Positions 48,057-60,148 of a DNA stretch of 64,000 bases are shown one piece after another. The DNA is from Endocalyx cinctus (lineage: Eukaryota; Ascomycota; Sordariomycetes; Amphisphaeriales; Apiosporaceae). Location of the stretch: positions 3,448,315 through 3,512,314 of the forward strand of contig BCKC01000003.1 in the NCBI GenBank assembly GCA_001600455.1, in the 5' to 3' direction. The notes beneath the pieces are model-generated. The model was not told the DNA's origin. It ran no database searches and worked only from the letters and a program-made list of their open reading frames with translations. Made by a program: the position numbers and the translations under genes. The first letter of the stretch is position 1. Every line of letters begins with the position of its first letter.

Positions 48057-49021
48057 GGACGGCGAGAGAACACGAGGACATATCTTGCTTTTTTTCTTTT
48101 TTTTCTCCCTTTTTAATGTTTCCTGGTCTGTGGCCGGAATTAATGCATAAGCGAAAATAAAGAGAAGACAAAAAAGCATTGCGCGCGCATGTTCTGTATG
48201 GGAAATCCGGGTATACGATGAAAAGAAATAAAAGATACGAAAAAAAAGGCAATGAAAAGATGAAAAAATCCTGGTTTTTTTTTTCATGTATGAGTATGAT
48301 GTGGAAAAGGGGGGATTTGATCATCGAGACGACCTTGGCTCGTATCGATGTCAGATGACGCGGGAAGAAGTTATTATTATTATTTTGAGCAACAGGGAAA
48401 TCGAATGACTGGAGGAACATACTTATTATCGTTGATTTGCGCTTTATGAACACCGAGAGGGGTTGGGGTGGGATAGGGGGGTGCAGTATAGATGGGATGT
48501 TTTGTAACATTATTTGATTTTTCATTAGACGGAAGGGTGTGAGCTTTTGGTGAACGTTGGACGGAAATATACGTGTAATCTGTTCTTCTGATGTTGTTTT
48601 TCCCTCTTCCAATTCATGTAGCTCTATAACTTTTTATGAATTTATCGTTTCTTCTCTACGTCCAATCCTTAATTTGCAAGCCAACATGAACATCGGGATG
48701 TCTTTTTGCCTATGAGAGGATAGGTAGTTTTTGTGGCATACGACTATACGGTTCCTGATATAAAATAAGTAGTTATTGTAATGAGTTTAGGTATATTCTA
48801 GGGTATGAGAGGGCCTAGCTACATTGTCAGAGCTTTCTCGTGAGCAGGTCCTTGATCATACGAATGATAGCACCGTTTATTCTTGCCCATCCTCCTCTAT
48901 TCTAGCTAGACTAAATACATAAAACAATACTTTCTACAGCTCCTCTTTCTCCTAATCACCACCGGCCCCTATCCGTCCATCACAGAAATCTTCTACATGC
49001 CTGCCTTTTTAATCACACACC
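48057..49021. other. Convergent spacer, wall protein and AA1-like protein
   Basis: About 965 bases with the two 3' ends. AATAAA occurs near 48156, about 100 bases after the wall-protein stop. Long open frames on the minus strand at 47750-48610 are antisense shadows and low complexity. Confidence 0.6.
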
Positions 49022-49599
49022 TTAAGCGACGGTGACTTCCGCCGGAGAGGTCCACGCACCGGTGCCGTTGTACTGCTGGAACGTAACCGCGCCGCTCTGC
49101 ATGGTCTCGATCTCGGACCAGGGGATATCGTGGGTTCCCGTGACGTTGTTAGTCGAGTTCAGGGTCGCCGTGACGGTGAAGAGCAGACCGTCGGTCTCCC
49201 GAGCGATGCTGAAGGCGTAGTTGGGGTTGTTGGTGCACCCCGTGAGCGCGACGCTCGGGAGACCGCCGACGCCGAGCTGCGGGGCGCCGACGGTGCAGTT
49301 TCCTACCGAGGTCGGGAGCGCGGCGTCGAATCCGTACCTACGCGGGAATTTAACGTTAGCAACGAAAAGGAAATAAATAGGTTGGGGAACGGATGATGAA
49401 ATTTCCGAGAGGGGGGGGGATAAATTAGGAAGAAAGGATTGATGTGGCGGAATACGTACGAGCAGGTCGATCCGTGGGGCACGCAGCCGGCGAAAAAGTT
49501 GGTGATCTCGAAGGCCTCGACTTGGCGCGCCGGGATGCTAGCACCGGAGACGCCTGCGCTGGCAGTTGCGAGGATCGTGAAGATGGACTGGGCCTTCAT
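49022..49599 (-). CDS. Small secreted AA1-like (Alt a 1 type) protein, effector-like
   Basis: The exons 49599-49460 and 49337-49022 encode 151 residues; the intron of 122 nt has a GTACGT donor. Residues 1-20 form a signal peptide (MKAQSIFTILATASAGVSGA), followed by a possible pro-segment to the KexB-like SIPARQ. The mature part begins VEAFEITNFFAGCVPHGSTCSYGFD, the typical AA1-like opening, and contains Cys at 39, 46, about 63 and about 84, as expected for two disulfides. Two N-glycosylation sequons (NCT, NVT) are visible; NST is a third. Family members include the Alternaria allergen Alt a 1 and proteins reported to trigger plant hypersensitive response. Whether this protein does so is unknown. 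GC-rich exons; a TATA box lies 185 bases upstream. Confidence 0.8.
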
Positions 49600-49782
49600 T
49601 TTGCTGGATGAAAAGGGCGCGAGAATGACTTGATATATGAAGTATTGGTAAATGCAGGAAGGGGAAGTCGGAAACGAATGCTGGTGAGGAGCGAGCGTCA
49701 GGAAGTAGTAGTCTTATAGAGATGATGATATTGATGGTGACAGTAAAGAAATTATCTCATTCTGATCAGAAATTGACCCTCC

Positions 49783-49789
49783 TTATATA
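49783..49789 (-). promoter_or_regulatory. TATA box candidate for the AA1-like gene
   Basis: TATATAA on the minus strand lies 184-190 bases upstream of the start codon. A strong TATA box is common for small secreted protein genes. Confidence 0.5.
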
Positions 49790-49799
49790 CACGTTCACG

Positions 49800-50966
49800 T
49801 CGCTAAAGCTAAAGGCTCCATACTCGTACGTTATGATCCTTCTCGTTGCCTCCCGTGTCGATTACCCCCGAGAGAAGGATATTGGCTAGTAGCTAGAAGT
49901 CTTCTGAACTTAGCTTCGCCGCATATAGCCTCAACTCCCGAATATTGAGGCTGTTCTCTTGCCGATCTTTACCGTGGGTCTTCGTATTCATTAATAGTCT
50001 CTATTTTGACGACAAGCAGTCTCGGGGAGGCCAAGATTCGAGGAAGGAATTTGAAATTCTGTTAATTTAATTCCACAGGTCATCACGACTAAAGAGATCC
50101 TTTCTATCATATATGTTATAATACACAATATGAAGCGATCGTCAAGTCTCTAAGGCTTGATTATTTCCTTGCTCGTAAATTGTGTCCTAAACAGGCATGG
50201 TTGGGGCATGGTTGGCGACGTAAGCATTGTACAATCACATACAAATCGAGGGTTTATCTTGCGATGCTTGATCAAGTTTATATTAACTACTCATACCTAC
50301 TTTTTACCCAGTCTTTTTATAGAAAGTCTTAATCATGAGAACTTTCAGCTTCTACGTCATTTGCATTTTATCTTTGGATATCTTCATGTAAAATGGTACG
50401 TAATTAACACAAGTTTGAAACAGTGGGACGGAGCCTGTAGTTTTCTCAATGACGATGATTTTCTACCCTTCAATGATCCAATGTTAGAAACACGTTTAAT
50501 TGATCTTTACCATGTGGCTCTTTGGGATGCAATCGGAATATCGCTCCATATACAGCAAAGAGATGTTGGTACGTTGCTTAACAGCAATAGAACTTTATAT
50601 ATGGTAGATGCTCATATATTATAATTATGGCATACTTGCTATTGGACCGTGGGCATCCTGGGTAAAATACCTTTCATTTATTAAACGGAATACCAAGTTG
50701 CTTCAATATATAACACGTGCGTTTATACGTGGACAATAAAGTATATTCAGTTCGTAATCCCGTCGCCATTCTCGACATAAAAACTTCTGAAAGTAAGAAA
50801 TGTTATGTAGGGGTTTTACTTTAGGTAGGTGCTCGGTAGAAATAAGTGCATCCGAAGTATAGCCGGTTATATAATCTGACGATTACGACACAGTAAGCCT
50901 TCCAAGGTTGTTGTAGAACATTCATCTTGATATATACCTACTTAAGTACTTAAGTATACGAAAATA
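49800..50966. other. Spacer with one doubtful 155-residue frame
   Basis: A plus-strand frame at 50157-50624 is open for 155 codons. The encoded sequence is rich in His, Leu, Phe and Asn, has no signal peptide or known motif, and uses AT-rich codons unlike the neighbouring genes. It could be chance, or a decayed gene. The last 300 bases are the likely promoter of the following gene. Confidence 0.4.
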
Positions 50967-52378
50967 ATGAGTGCCTTACTTCAACGTCTAAGGATAGGAC
51001 GTCATAAGAAGCCCCAAAAAGCCTCTACCTCTACCAGTTCAGATTGCACTGACAAGTCGTCAGACCCTCCCACCACCCGCAAGGCTCGGAAGACGCCTTT
51101 AGCAATTGATCTGCTCGCCGAGGCCTCTGCGATTAATCCTCAATTCCAGTCGCTTCTCTTCAGAAAGCTTCCACGGGAATTACGCGACTCCATCTGGTGT
51201 TTTGCCCTCGCCAGCTATGAAGATCTAACTCTGGCGTACGATGTGCGGGTGAAACACGCGAGACCGGGCCAAGCAGCGCCTCGTCGGATTCATGTTCAAT
51301 TGCTCCTCTCATGTCGCGCTATATATGCTGAGGCTTATCTTATACCGTTCCATGTCAACCCACTCGCCGTATTCGACGATGTTCTACGGGAAATGCCACC
51401 TTGCAACCCGTTACAGTGCACCCCAGACGATACACAGCTGTGTTCCCGGTTGAGACCTTGGCAGTTCGCTGCGATCACCTCCGTCGATATGAATGTTTCC
51501 CAATACGCTCTCGAGGGAGGTATGTCTAGCCATCTGAGAATTTTCTAGAAATTAAATACGAGGATTATTCACTTTTTAACAATTCTTTAACCCTTTCTTG
51601 TCAATTAGGTTCGGTTGAACGAGTATCACGCTTGGTAGGGACTCTTGGACGACATAAGCGTCAAGAAGCACGTGGATTCACCATGTGGAATTATGCGTCA
51701 TTTGTAGACCGTAAAGAAGCTGGGAAAGAAACTGAATATTCGGAGAGGAATGTATCGGAAATGACTGTGCTTGTGGGCAAGAAGATTACATCCCTAAAAA
51801 TTCGGATGACGAGCATAAATTGGTGGTCTTCCGATTCAAACCCCGAATCAGAGTCGCCGAATACGGAGCATAGTCTCCGCCTTGAACCCATGACCAATAC
51901 GACGGCCAGCGAATTAGCCTCCTCGGCCATGCTTGAAGGAAGAGACGCCCGAAAGGCCGGTCGAGAGCCGGACTTTGGCCTCGACGAATTCGAGAAGCAA
52001 GGGCCTTGGGGCATACATATCGGCGAGCATTGGCCAGATCTACAGGAACTATCGCTCGTCTTGGAGACCTTCGCTAAGAAACTACCCCAGCTTGAAACCG
52101 TGATAGAATGCGCCAAGTTATGGTCATTTCCTCTGGAAGAGGGTTTCCAGCTGGCGTGGGATGGAGAGAAAGAGCGGACGACCTGGTGGAAAGGACACAG
52201 CCATTCTATTGAACCATATGTGGGGCTTGGTAGCGTTACTGGTGTCGAGACTCGAGGCGTTTGTCCGATAATTGAGAAATGGACACCGATGGAAGATGCT
52301 TATCTCGCGACGCCGTGTCTACATGTTACAATGACTTTGGTTTTCAGACGTCGGAAAATACCCGAGTCTTCTCGTTAA
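50967..52378 (+). CDS. Fungal F-box-like / DUF7730-type protein
   Basis: The exons 50967-51519 and 51609-52378 encode 440 residues. The 89-nt intron (GTATGT donor, TTAG acceptor) splits a Gly codon. After a basic Ser/Thr-rich N-terminus (1-45) comes FRKLPRELRDSIWCFALASYEDL (about 65-87), the F-box-like helix pair of a family that is greatly expanded in Pezizomycotina. A second conserved part follows: LLLSCRAIYAEAYLIPFHVNPLAVFDD, then RLRPWQFAAITSVDMNVSQYALEGG. The C-terminal half has a WWKGHSHSIEPYVG segment and ends with HVTMTLVFRRR. Such proteins may be ubiquitin-ligase adaptors, but the F-box match is loose and no partner is visible. Function unknown. No signal peptide or membrane helix. 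Confidence 0.78.
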
Positions 52379-55300
52379 GACTACTGCGGGCCTTTCATGG
52401 ATGCGCATTATTATTATTTTTTTATTTCAATTTTTCTTTTGGCAGAAGTTGTCACTCATCAAAGCGCAATAAACTAGCTAGCACCATCGACGTATAAGGA
52501 CGGGTATATTAACGAGTTTTATGATACATGACTACGGTATTTATTTTATAACTATTGATAGGGGGATAGATTTACTTCACAGGCAGACAAGGGAAGAAAT
52601 AGAAGAGAAATACATAATTACAGCATTCATCCTTGACTATTGTATTATAATCAGCTCTCGACGGGGTTAATGATTGCTTAGCAATATTAGTGGGATGCAA
52701 TTTTGAAGAACCGAGACCCAACACACGACTCGACCCTGATAAAGTCAAGAGATGATACAAAGTAGTTGTCTAAGGATCACTGAACTCAGGTCTCCTTTCC
52801 TAAGTACAATTGAATATATATATTTGTAGAAATTTGCCGAGGCCTACCAGGTGCTCCACTCGTTCGCTTTCTCGTAATTACTCGGCTGTTCTATAACCTC
52901 CCATCCCGTAAACTCGCGCAACTGCGCCGTGCATCCAGGCGTACTATGACCTGAGACATTATGCAACACAATAGGTTTTATTCCTACGGGCTGCTCTATT
53001 GAACCTCGTATCAGAAATCACTTGAGATTCGAGCGCCCGGGGCACTCGAGGAGGGCTTTGACCTCGCCTCTTGCTAGAAGTTCAACTGTTCATCCTACCT
53101 TTCGGTGCATACGATATAATTATTTCTTGATTCTTTTCCTCGACTGGTAAGAGGTTGGGAACTAGAAAAAGATTGTGGGAAAAGAGGGGGGGGAGGAAAG
53201 GGGAAAAGGGGGGATAAAGGAAAATATTATCGGACGATGATGCGATGAAGTGTTGATCGAGTTATATATAGAGCCAGACCTAGATCAAAATAGTGTACGA
53301 TCGAGGTATTAAATAGTGATGATCGGGAGTATGCAAGGTGGAAAATGAGGAAGGGGCATAATAGCCGTCATCGAAATTCCAAGTCTATCTGATTTCGAGA
53401 ATTTTGTCATCTACATCATACTCAAAGTTGTCCCGTCCTTCGTTTATGGACTCTCGTAGATGCCTCTGAAAGAGTTCTTAACGGAACCCTCGTGAAAATT
53501 GGCAAGTACCATCATATCCATTATATTTATCGTCTACAATCTAGTAAATATGCCAGTTTTGGCATTTGAAGTTGTAACCTTCTCCTCGCTTGAAAATAGC
53601 AGAAAGTATCTAATTCACATAATTTCGCATGCAAAATTCTTCAGGATATGTAACATATTATTTTCCGAGTACCTGACGAATAAAAGCAACGGTAGAGACA
53701 AACCACCTATAAATGTTCATCCCGATCAAAGTGGGCACGGGGATATAATTAATTTCAACATCGGGAATTTACCACATAGGTCGATCACTGATCGTTTCAA
53801 GAATCTACAATATATACCAACCCTACAATAGTTAAAATATACTTGTCTTTCGGTCCCGAGGGTTTTTTTCTGAAGCGTCTTCATATTATGGTATCAGAGT
53901 GCTATAACTCACCAAGTACTCGAGGCTTTCCACTTAGCATAATATCTCGTTTTACTTTGTTCTACGCTTCACGATTTATTATCATCCACCCCGAAGGGTA
54001 ATTTTGAATAATGAATGTATTTACCCGGATACAAATCAAGTAAAGTAGCGTTATGGTGCATGGTGCATTGAATAAATTAATTTCAGCAAGCTTCCCCCTT
54101 TTCCGCTCACTGTTCCCTTCTGTAATCTTATTATTGATAGAAGATGTTTAATAGAGGGTCCATACAGCTGTTTGCCACATAGTATAATTCGCCTACCTAG
54201 CAAGAATTACTGGTACGATGGAAGGCATGTGGAAAAGAGAAGTTCATCGTATGGACTGTAATATGTCGTATAATCTTTTATTTTTAGGTCGTAAAACCTC
54301 TAACCCTGAAAGTTTACACACCTCATATTGATGACATACACACACACAAAGAGAGAGATAAAATTTACAATTTTACTCAATTCATGAGAGAAGTCTCGGA
54401 GAAGAAAGATAGTAGTGTCTAAAGTGATATGTTCGCGACTTGTACTCTGTCTAATTTGAACGTTGGCCACTCTTTTTTAGTTAGATTGTTTTTTGTCATG
54501 ATTTCAGTTGCAGTAAAGTGTGAGGAATCAGTTCACCGCAGGTCTTACGGGAGAAATCATCTGATTTCTCGAGGCATCAACTCTATAAGATGCCATTTTT
54601 TGCTACATGGGTAAGAATAATTAAAAATTTTTACGTTCTCACACTTCACGCAGTACAATTTGTGTATGGGACTTTTTTTTTTCTTGGGATGGCAAGTACT
54701 TGCGAGGTCTTTGGCGATAAGTTCTCCCTGAGTGGCCTATACAATTGCTATTGCCTCATCATGGCTGTTACAGAACTCAACACGCTCTAGAACCAAAACA
54801 TCTCGATGATGGCTCACAGACAAGCATTAAAAATACTCATCCTGCATTTTAGCGGCGGCAGTCATGGCCTAATCGTAGGTGTACTAGTGACTTTGCTTGT
54901 GAAGAACGCAGTCTAGGTAGAGCTAATGCAGGTATCTTCTCGAAATGTATGTAGACTACCGCCGACAAGTTACAGCCACATTTTCGTCCACGCTTACGCT
55001 TATCAGCAGGTTTGATTGACTGTTGCCTCTGGATATTGGATGATCATGCCATCTTTCATCCTTTTGTATGCTAATAATTGCTAGAACAATAGTTCTAGAC
55101 TTTTCCCCTTTCCGATTCACTGCGATCCGATATTTGTTGTAATTAAATCCTCTCCTTCGCAAGTGGGAGGGTGTATGGGCACGAGGGTATGCAGATCCTC
55201 GATACCGAGATCCGGCTCGGAATCTTCGTGAGATGGAGGACTGGTTTGTGATCTGATAGGTACAATAACGCCCAGTTTGTACGGGTACTGAAGATCTCGG

Positions 55301-57416
55301 AAACTTAATCGGTGAATCCAAATATAGATGGATAGCAATTGGTTAGATGCAGTTTCACCACACTTTTAAGCGATGCACCTCACTTAAATGTGACGTGTTC
55401 AAATACGCCTGACGATTCACGTCGAGTTTTCACTTTTTGGTATATTGTGTCTAGATCCTGAAACAATAATTCCTGAACTTTGCTAATATGTAATGCTTTA
55501 TTGGATTGTATATAATTATAATTATATATATTATATGTAGCCTTCCGAGATCGTGGCTGATTTCATGTCATCTGATGATAGATTCATGCGTAGTGGGAGT
55601 AAAAATTCCGAGAAAAGTTCAATTGCCACATGACTTCTACATAGCCGGCAAAAATATCTACAGTAGTAGATATAAAACGCTACATGGTGGCAAAGTAGAT
55701 GGTAGCACATGACACTCTTATAGCACTGACACGGTTAGCTTTTCATTGATCACTGATTACCGAGATTGTTAAGTAATTATTGGAGTTATCGTTACAATGA
55801 TTAATTACAGATAGTTATAGCTAATTTCAGATAAGCTGTGCTACCACACATGTGTGGTATGGATGCATGGGATACTGATGAGTCGAAGAGGATTTAGAGA
55901 TTTATCATCCACAGTGTAATTCCATCTCACCGGCTGAGCTTATGATCGTCAAATTTACTAGCATAGCTCTTCATTTTCGTTATTCGTAGCAATCCTATTT
56001 CCGCGGCCAGCCCTATGGAAAAATTTGTAGATAGTTGGATAGGTTGATCCAAATTATTCAGGTAGGAGGGTGGCGACACATAGTGACATTGGCGAAGGGA
56101 AACTACAATTCACATTGCCGCCTCAGAGGCATAGTCATCTTCGTCTTATTTTGGCCCATTTCATGTCTCCTAAATGAATTTATTCGATGCGATCATCTAA
56201 TATAAGAAGTCATAACTAATTATAAAGTTTTCACTTGCCGCTGACTATAATATTATCTACAGCGTTTTGTTATCATATCACATAATTATATGTCACTCAT
56301 AGACTACTAATGATGATCAGAGGTCTCTCAAGGGGGCTTAAATATGGAGGGTTTATATATATATATGATCAAGTTACAGTGATGATCTGGTTGGCTTGCC
56401 TGGGTAATTGTTGGAGGCATTTCTGTGACTTGCGCATAGAGAAAAATAAAATCTGGACTTATTCCCCTGAATTGTGTGGTAGTCTTGTTGTTACCAGTAA
56501 TACACGTCTCGAAGTCTCACCCAAGTGATACAACGCCCATAATATTGCCAGAATCTCCTTGTGAGGCTCAATATTTAGACATGATTTTCAATTCTCTTGT
56601 CAAACATGGACAAGAGCTTCGTTCACAGTAGTTAAGAAGGATGCATAGTAATTAGTCAAACGGAGTCCCAATCAAACTAGTTATATATATATCTGCATTT
56701 CTTAGATAATAATTACACCACCCATTAATTACTCATGATTAGTTTAGATATAACTACTTAAAACACATGTTGCCATTGATCGTGTAATTAATATTAAGTC
56801 CGCTCTATAGCATTGCCAAATCGGGAAGGTAACTATTTCCAAGACAACTCTGATTGGCCCAAAAGATTTCAACCAACTAAAGCCTGCAATTGCAATACCT
56901 TTTCTTATTATCAACCTTCACACACTAAAACCCTAGAAGGGTTATTATTTATTTTATGTTACTAGAAGAAAAAATAGATATATAAGATTCAAGGTCCAAA
57001 AATGAATGAATTCCAATAATACAAAAATCCCAATATGAGGAATAAAGGAGATAGCTTCTAAGACATGGGAAGTGGACCTACCTACGTAGTAATTATTAAG
57101 GGAATAGGTCAATGTACAACTACAAAAGGGGAAGTTAATCACAAAGACGTGAAAACAAAATCCGAATATTCTTGATATGATGGGAGAAGGTATGTGGATA
57201 ATTAAATACAAAGAAGTGGTCATCTAGGAAAATGATTTCGTTCTAAGCTATAGTTTGTCTGACCTATCGTATATTCAGACTGCTGGAAAGTCTTCGTTTT
57301 TCTTTTGAGAAGTCCTCTGACATCTCCTGCGCTATATTCTCGGTTCTTTTAAGTATTACATTTAGATTCCGACAGAGCCTACCCTAGAAACTTCTCTTCC
57401 TCTCAACCAATCCCAT
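52379..57416. other. Gene-free AT-rich stretch of about 5 kb
   Basis: No frame is convincing. A 110-residue plus frame at 53499-53831 and a 121-residue minus frame at 54956-55321 lack motifs and bias. An 18-bp perfect palindrome lies at 55842. A 20-bp AT palindrome lies near 55508. A purine-rich G run (about 53170-53220) is also seen. Confidence 0.5.
55842..55859 (+). repeat. 18-bp perfect palindrome TACCACACATGTGTGGTA
   Basis: The two 9-base halves match exactly with no spacer. The centre is CACATGTG, an extended CANNTG E-box. No gene lies within 1.5 kb. Confidence 0.8.
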
Positions 57417-58139
57417 TCACTCCACATTAATCCCAGCCTCCCTAAGCTTACACCTTATGAACAAGGCCTGATTAGCGTAGATGCAAAGATCGCGAGCAGA
57501 GGTTTCGTAAAGCCTCCGAACTACTTGATCAACATTCTTCTGCATAATGCGTTCGGGCGTCTCGCCTTGCCTCTTCCATCTCTTCGCCGCTTTCCGAATT
57601 TCTTTATGATCCCACACGTCCACGCCCTCCATGCCCAACTTCGCCATGAAGTTAAGCATCTTTGCTGATATCGTCATGAGCTGAGTAAGTGGTATATCGA
57701 GAGGCTCCTCCCCGTGGTAGTTTGATATGTACGCCAACATCTTGTAAGTACCCTTATCTTTTGGGTGCTCTTCTGGATCTTGTTCATCATCGTCTTCTTC
57801 TTCTTCTTCTTCTTCCTCATCCTTTTCATCGTCCTCATCATTATCCTCGCCATCGTCTTCGCTTGAATTATCATTCTCCTCCTCTTCACTATCATCTGTT
57901 GATGAATCAGAGCTCGAATCTGAACTTGTACTTGACTCGGTTGACGAGCTGCTCTCTTCGTCATCTTCATCTGCAGTTCCTGTCTCTCCCATTTCGATGT
58001 CTTCTCTCTTCAGGTCCGTATCCTCAGACAATTTTGGGTTTTTATAGCTTTTGTAGGGCGCTAATTGACTCTCCTGTGGTGTCCATTCCCTAAGGCCATA
58101 CTTGGCGATTGCCGTTCTACTACGCGTTTTGGGGACCAT
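57417..58139 (-). CDS. Unrecognised 240-residue acidic protein
   Basis: A single minus-strand exon. I do not recognise a family. Residues 1-45 are basic/neutral (MVPKTRSRTAIAKYGL). Residues 55-85 are Ser-rich with acidic residues. Residues 85-125 are almost pure Asp/Glu and are encoded by trinucleotide-like repeats. The C-terminal 110 residues are ordinary in composition and look folded and helical: YKMLAYISNYHGEEPLDIP, WDHKEIRKAAKRWKRQGE, VDQVVRRLYETSARDLCIYA. This suggests a nuclear protein with an acidic spacer (inference). There is no signal peptide or membrane helix. The balanced C-terminal codon use argues that the frame is real. It could be a lineage-specific gene. Confidence 0.62.
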   Translation of the reverse strand: MVPKTRSRTAIAKYGLREWTPQESQLAPYKSYKNPKLSEDTDLKREDIEMGETGTADEDDEESSSSTESSTSSDSSSDSSTDDSEEEENDNSSEDDGEDNDEDDEKDEEEEEEEEDDDEQDPEEHPKDKGTYKMLAYISNYHGEEPLDIPLTQLMTISAKMLNFMAKLGMEGVDVWDHKEIRKAAKRWKRQGETPERIMQKNVDQVVRRLYETSARDLCIYANQALFIRCKLREAGINVE

Positions 58140-59218
58140 ATTTTCTTCTTTTTTTTTCTATGATATGAGGGTTTGTGCGTGTTTGTGCTTTCGAATTGAT
58201 ATCTCTTTAGATTTCCCCCCTGATTAGATAATTGGCATGAAGTTGTATAATATGCTTAGCTATGGGCGAGGCCGTAAATTACTAAGACTTCGATGATGGA
58301 CTAGACGGACTGTGGCTACAAGGGACTACGAGCGGAAATTTCTGTGATCGGATTACAAAGGAGGTTGATTTATTTTAAGTAGTAAGGAGTTTATTTAGTT
58401 CATACTCTCGTTTGCAGTATTTCGTACCGGATTCATGGGGGAAGATTCCTAGAGGACTAAGAGAATGTGAGACAATTGAGAACAATTGACTTTGTGAGGA
58501 ATGGAGGTTATGTAACCCTAATCGTAGCTACAAGAACTTACATTTAAGCTCTCCGCCTACGGCATTCAAATAAAACATTTTCAGTGTTTTGTATTTTCAC
58601 ATGCATGATAACTGCATACCAGCAGCTGTTTGCGCTCTTTCAGGTTATTACAATAGGCCGATGACTCTTTTATTGAACATGATTGTGTAAGCTTCATAGT
58701 CTCACATTTTGGTTTTGGTTTCAATTATCGTACGCTTATTGTAAATGTTTTCCACTTGCTCAGAAACTTTCCGTAAACACTATCATAGTGCGTAACGACT
58801 TGAAGCAAGGTAGTCAGTTAGTTATGATAAGGAAGTATAACGTGTGCCTTATACTCTCAGGGTATCACTGAAAACTATAACGTGCTGATGTAAAAATCTT
58901 TTTTTGTCTTATTTCATTAGTTTGCTATTAGAAATGCGAGCTATGTATTCTAATTATCTTCTATGCGTTATTGTCGGTGGGATGAGAATAGTACCCCTTG
59001 GTGGGGTGAAAGGGGGGGTTACGTCACGTGATTAAGTCTATGACGACTGTAAACAAAAATTTAATACAACAATCACTGATCAGGAATATCATTGCCTAGT
59101 TGTCTATTAATTTGATGAAATTTGTAAAGAATAAATATCTGATCTTCTGTTTAGACACCTCCGAATGTAGGTTATAAGTCAACAACTGGCCACAATCTGT
59201 GGCTCTTAGTCAAAACCA
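58140..59218. other. Divergent spacer, acidic protein and four-helix membrane protein
   Basis: About 1.08 kb of AT-rich DNA. No gene is seen. It must contain promoters for both neighbours; CACGTG (E-box/Pho4-type) occurs near 59024. Confidence 0.55.
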
Positions 59219-60148
59219 ATGTCTAGGTAAGTTCTGCTACAATACGATAAGATGCTATTTTTAATCTAGCTCTGGCCTACCGAGTTTTCTATAGGTGTAG
59301 CTTATAAATACTAGATATCTATTCAACATTCTCCGAAGTGGTCTGGTAGCGCCAAATGATATAACCAACCAAACTTTCTATATCCTGTTGAACGAGGAAG
59401 ATCCTAAGAAAAAGGATCGTCTAACCGAGAAATGGAGAGATCATAAACTTCAAGAACTTAATTTTATAGGCGTAGTGGTAAGCCATCCGTCCACCGTTCT
59501 CGTCCACTCCGACGGGATATCTATCAAAACAACGATCTTCTAACTTAACTTAAAAATAACAGGGCGCCCTCATCGCCGGCGTCCTCACGAGCACCGGCAG
59601 CTGGCCGACCATACTCCCGAACGGCAACTCGCAGCCGTGGACGATACGGGCTTTCTGGTTCAGCGGTACCCTATTCGCGCTCTTCTCGGTCCTTGTCGCG
59701 GCCCAGCAGAGCCTGCGCCTCCACCGGCTGAGCGGCCACCGCGACGGCCACGAGTACATCCGGAGGTGCATAGCAGGCCGCGTCGGATGCGACGGGCGCA
59801 TCCAGCCGCGGCGCGCCCAGGTGTACGCGTGGCAGGCGAGCGTCGCGCTCCTCACCGCCGCCGTCGTCTGCATGGTGAGCGGCATCGCGATACTGGTTTG
59901 GATAAGTACGGATTGGGGCCCTTATAAGAAAGCACCAGGGTCGTGGTGGGACGATAACGCTAAGGTATGTATAATAGGGAGGAGGGGTTTCGGCCAACTT
60001 TCCAAGCACGTATACTAACATAAGAACCTAGCTGGCTGTCACCTTCACCACCGTACTGGTTTTGACTCTAGCGATTTTCTTCGTCGCGCAAACCTCCATA
60101 TCCATATTGCCTGAAGATGACCGACGGCAGAATCTTATAAACGATTGA
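59219..60148 (+). CDS. Four-helix membrane protein, uncharacterised fungal family
   Basis: Four exons: 59219-59226, 59315-59477, 59563-59964 and 60032-60148, giving 229 residues. The first exon is only eight bases (ATG TCT AG), spliced by GTAAGT to an ATACTAG acceptor; this is the only way I found to give the conserved second exon a start codon. The other introns (85 and 67 nt) have normal signals, the last with ACTAAC. The protein has a cytosolic head (YILLNEEDPKKKDRLTEKWRDHKLQELNF) and then four likely membrane helices: about 53-72, 82-101, 145-168 and 192-213. A Trp/Arg-rich loop (QSLRLHRLSGHRD) lies between helices two and three. No enzyme motif is seen. The third exon is strongly GC-rich. 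The function is unknown. Confidence 0.78.

Noticed and set aside
47750..48612. Long minus-strand frames opposite the wall-protein gene
   Set aside because: They are antisense to a well-supported spliced gene and its 3' region, with low-complexity composition and no start context or motif.
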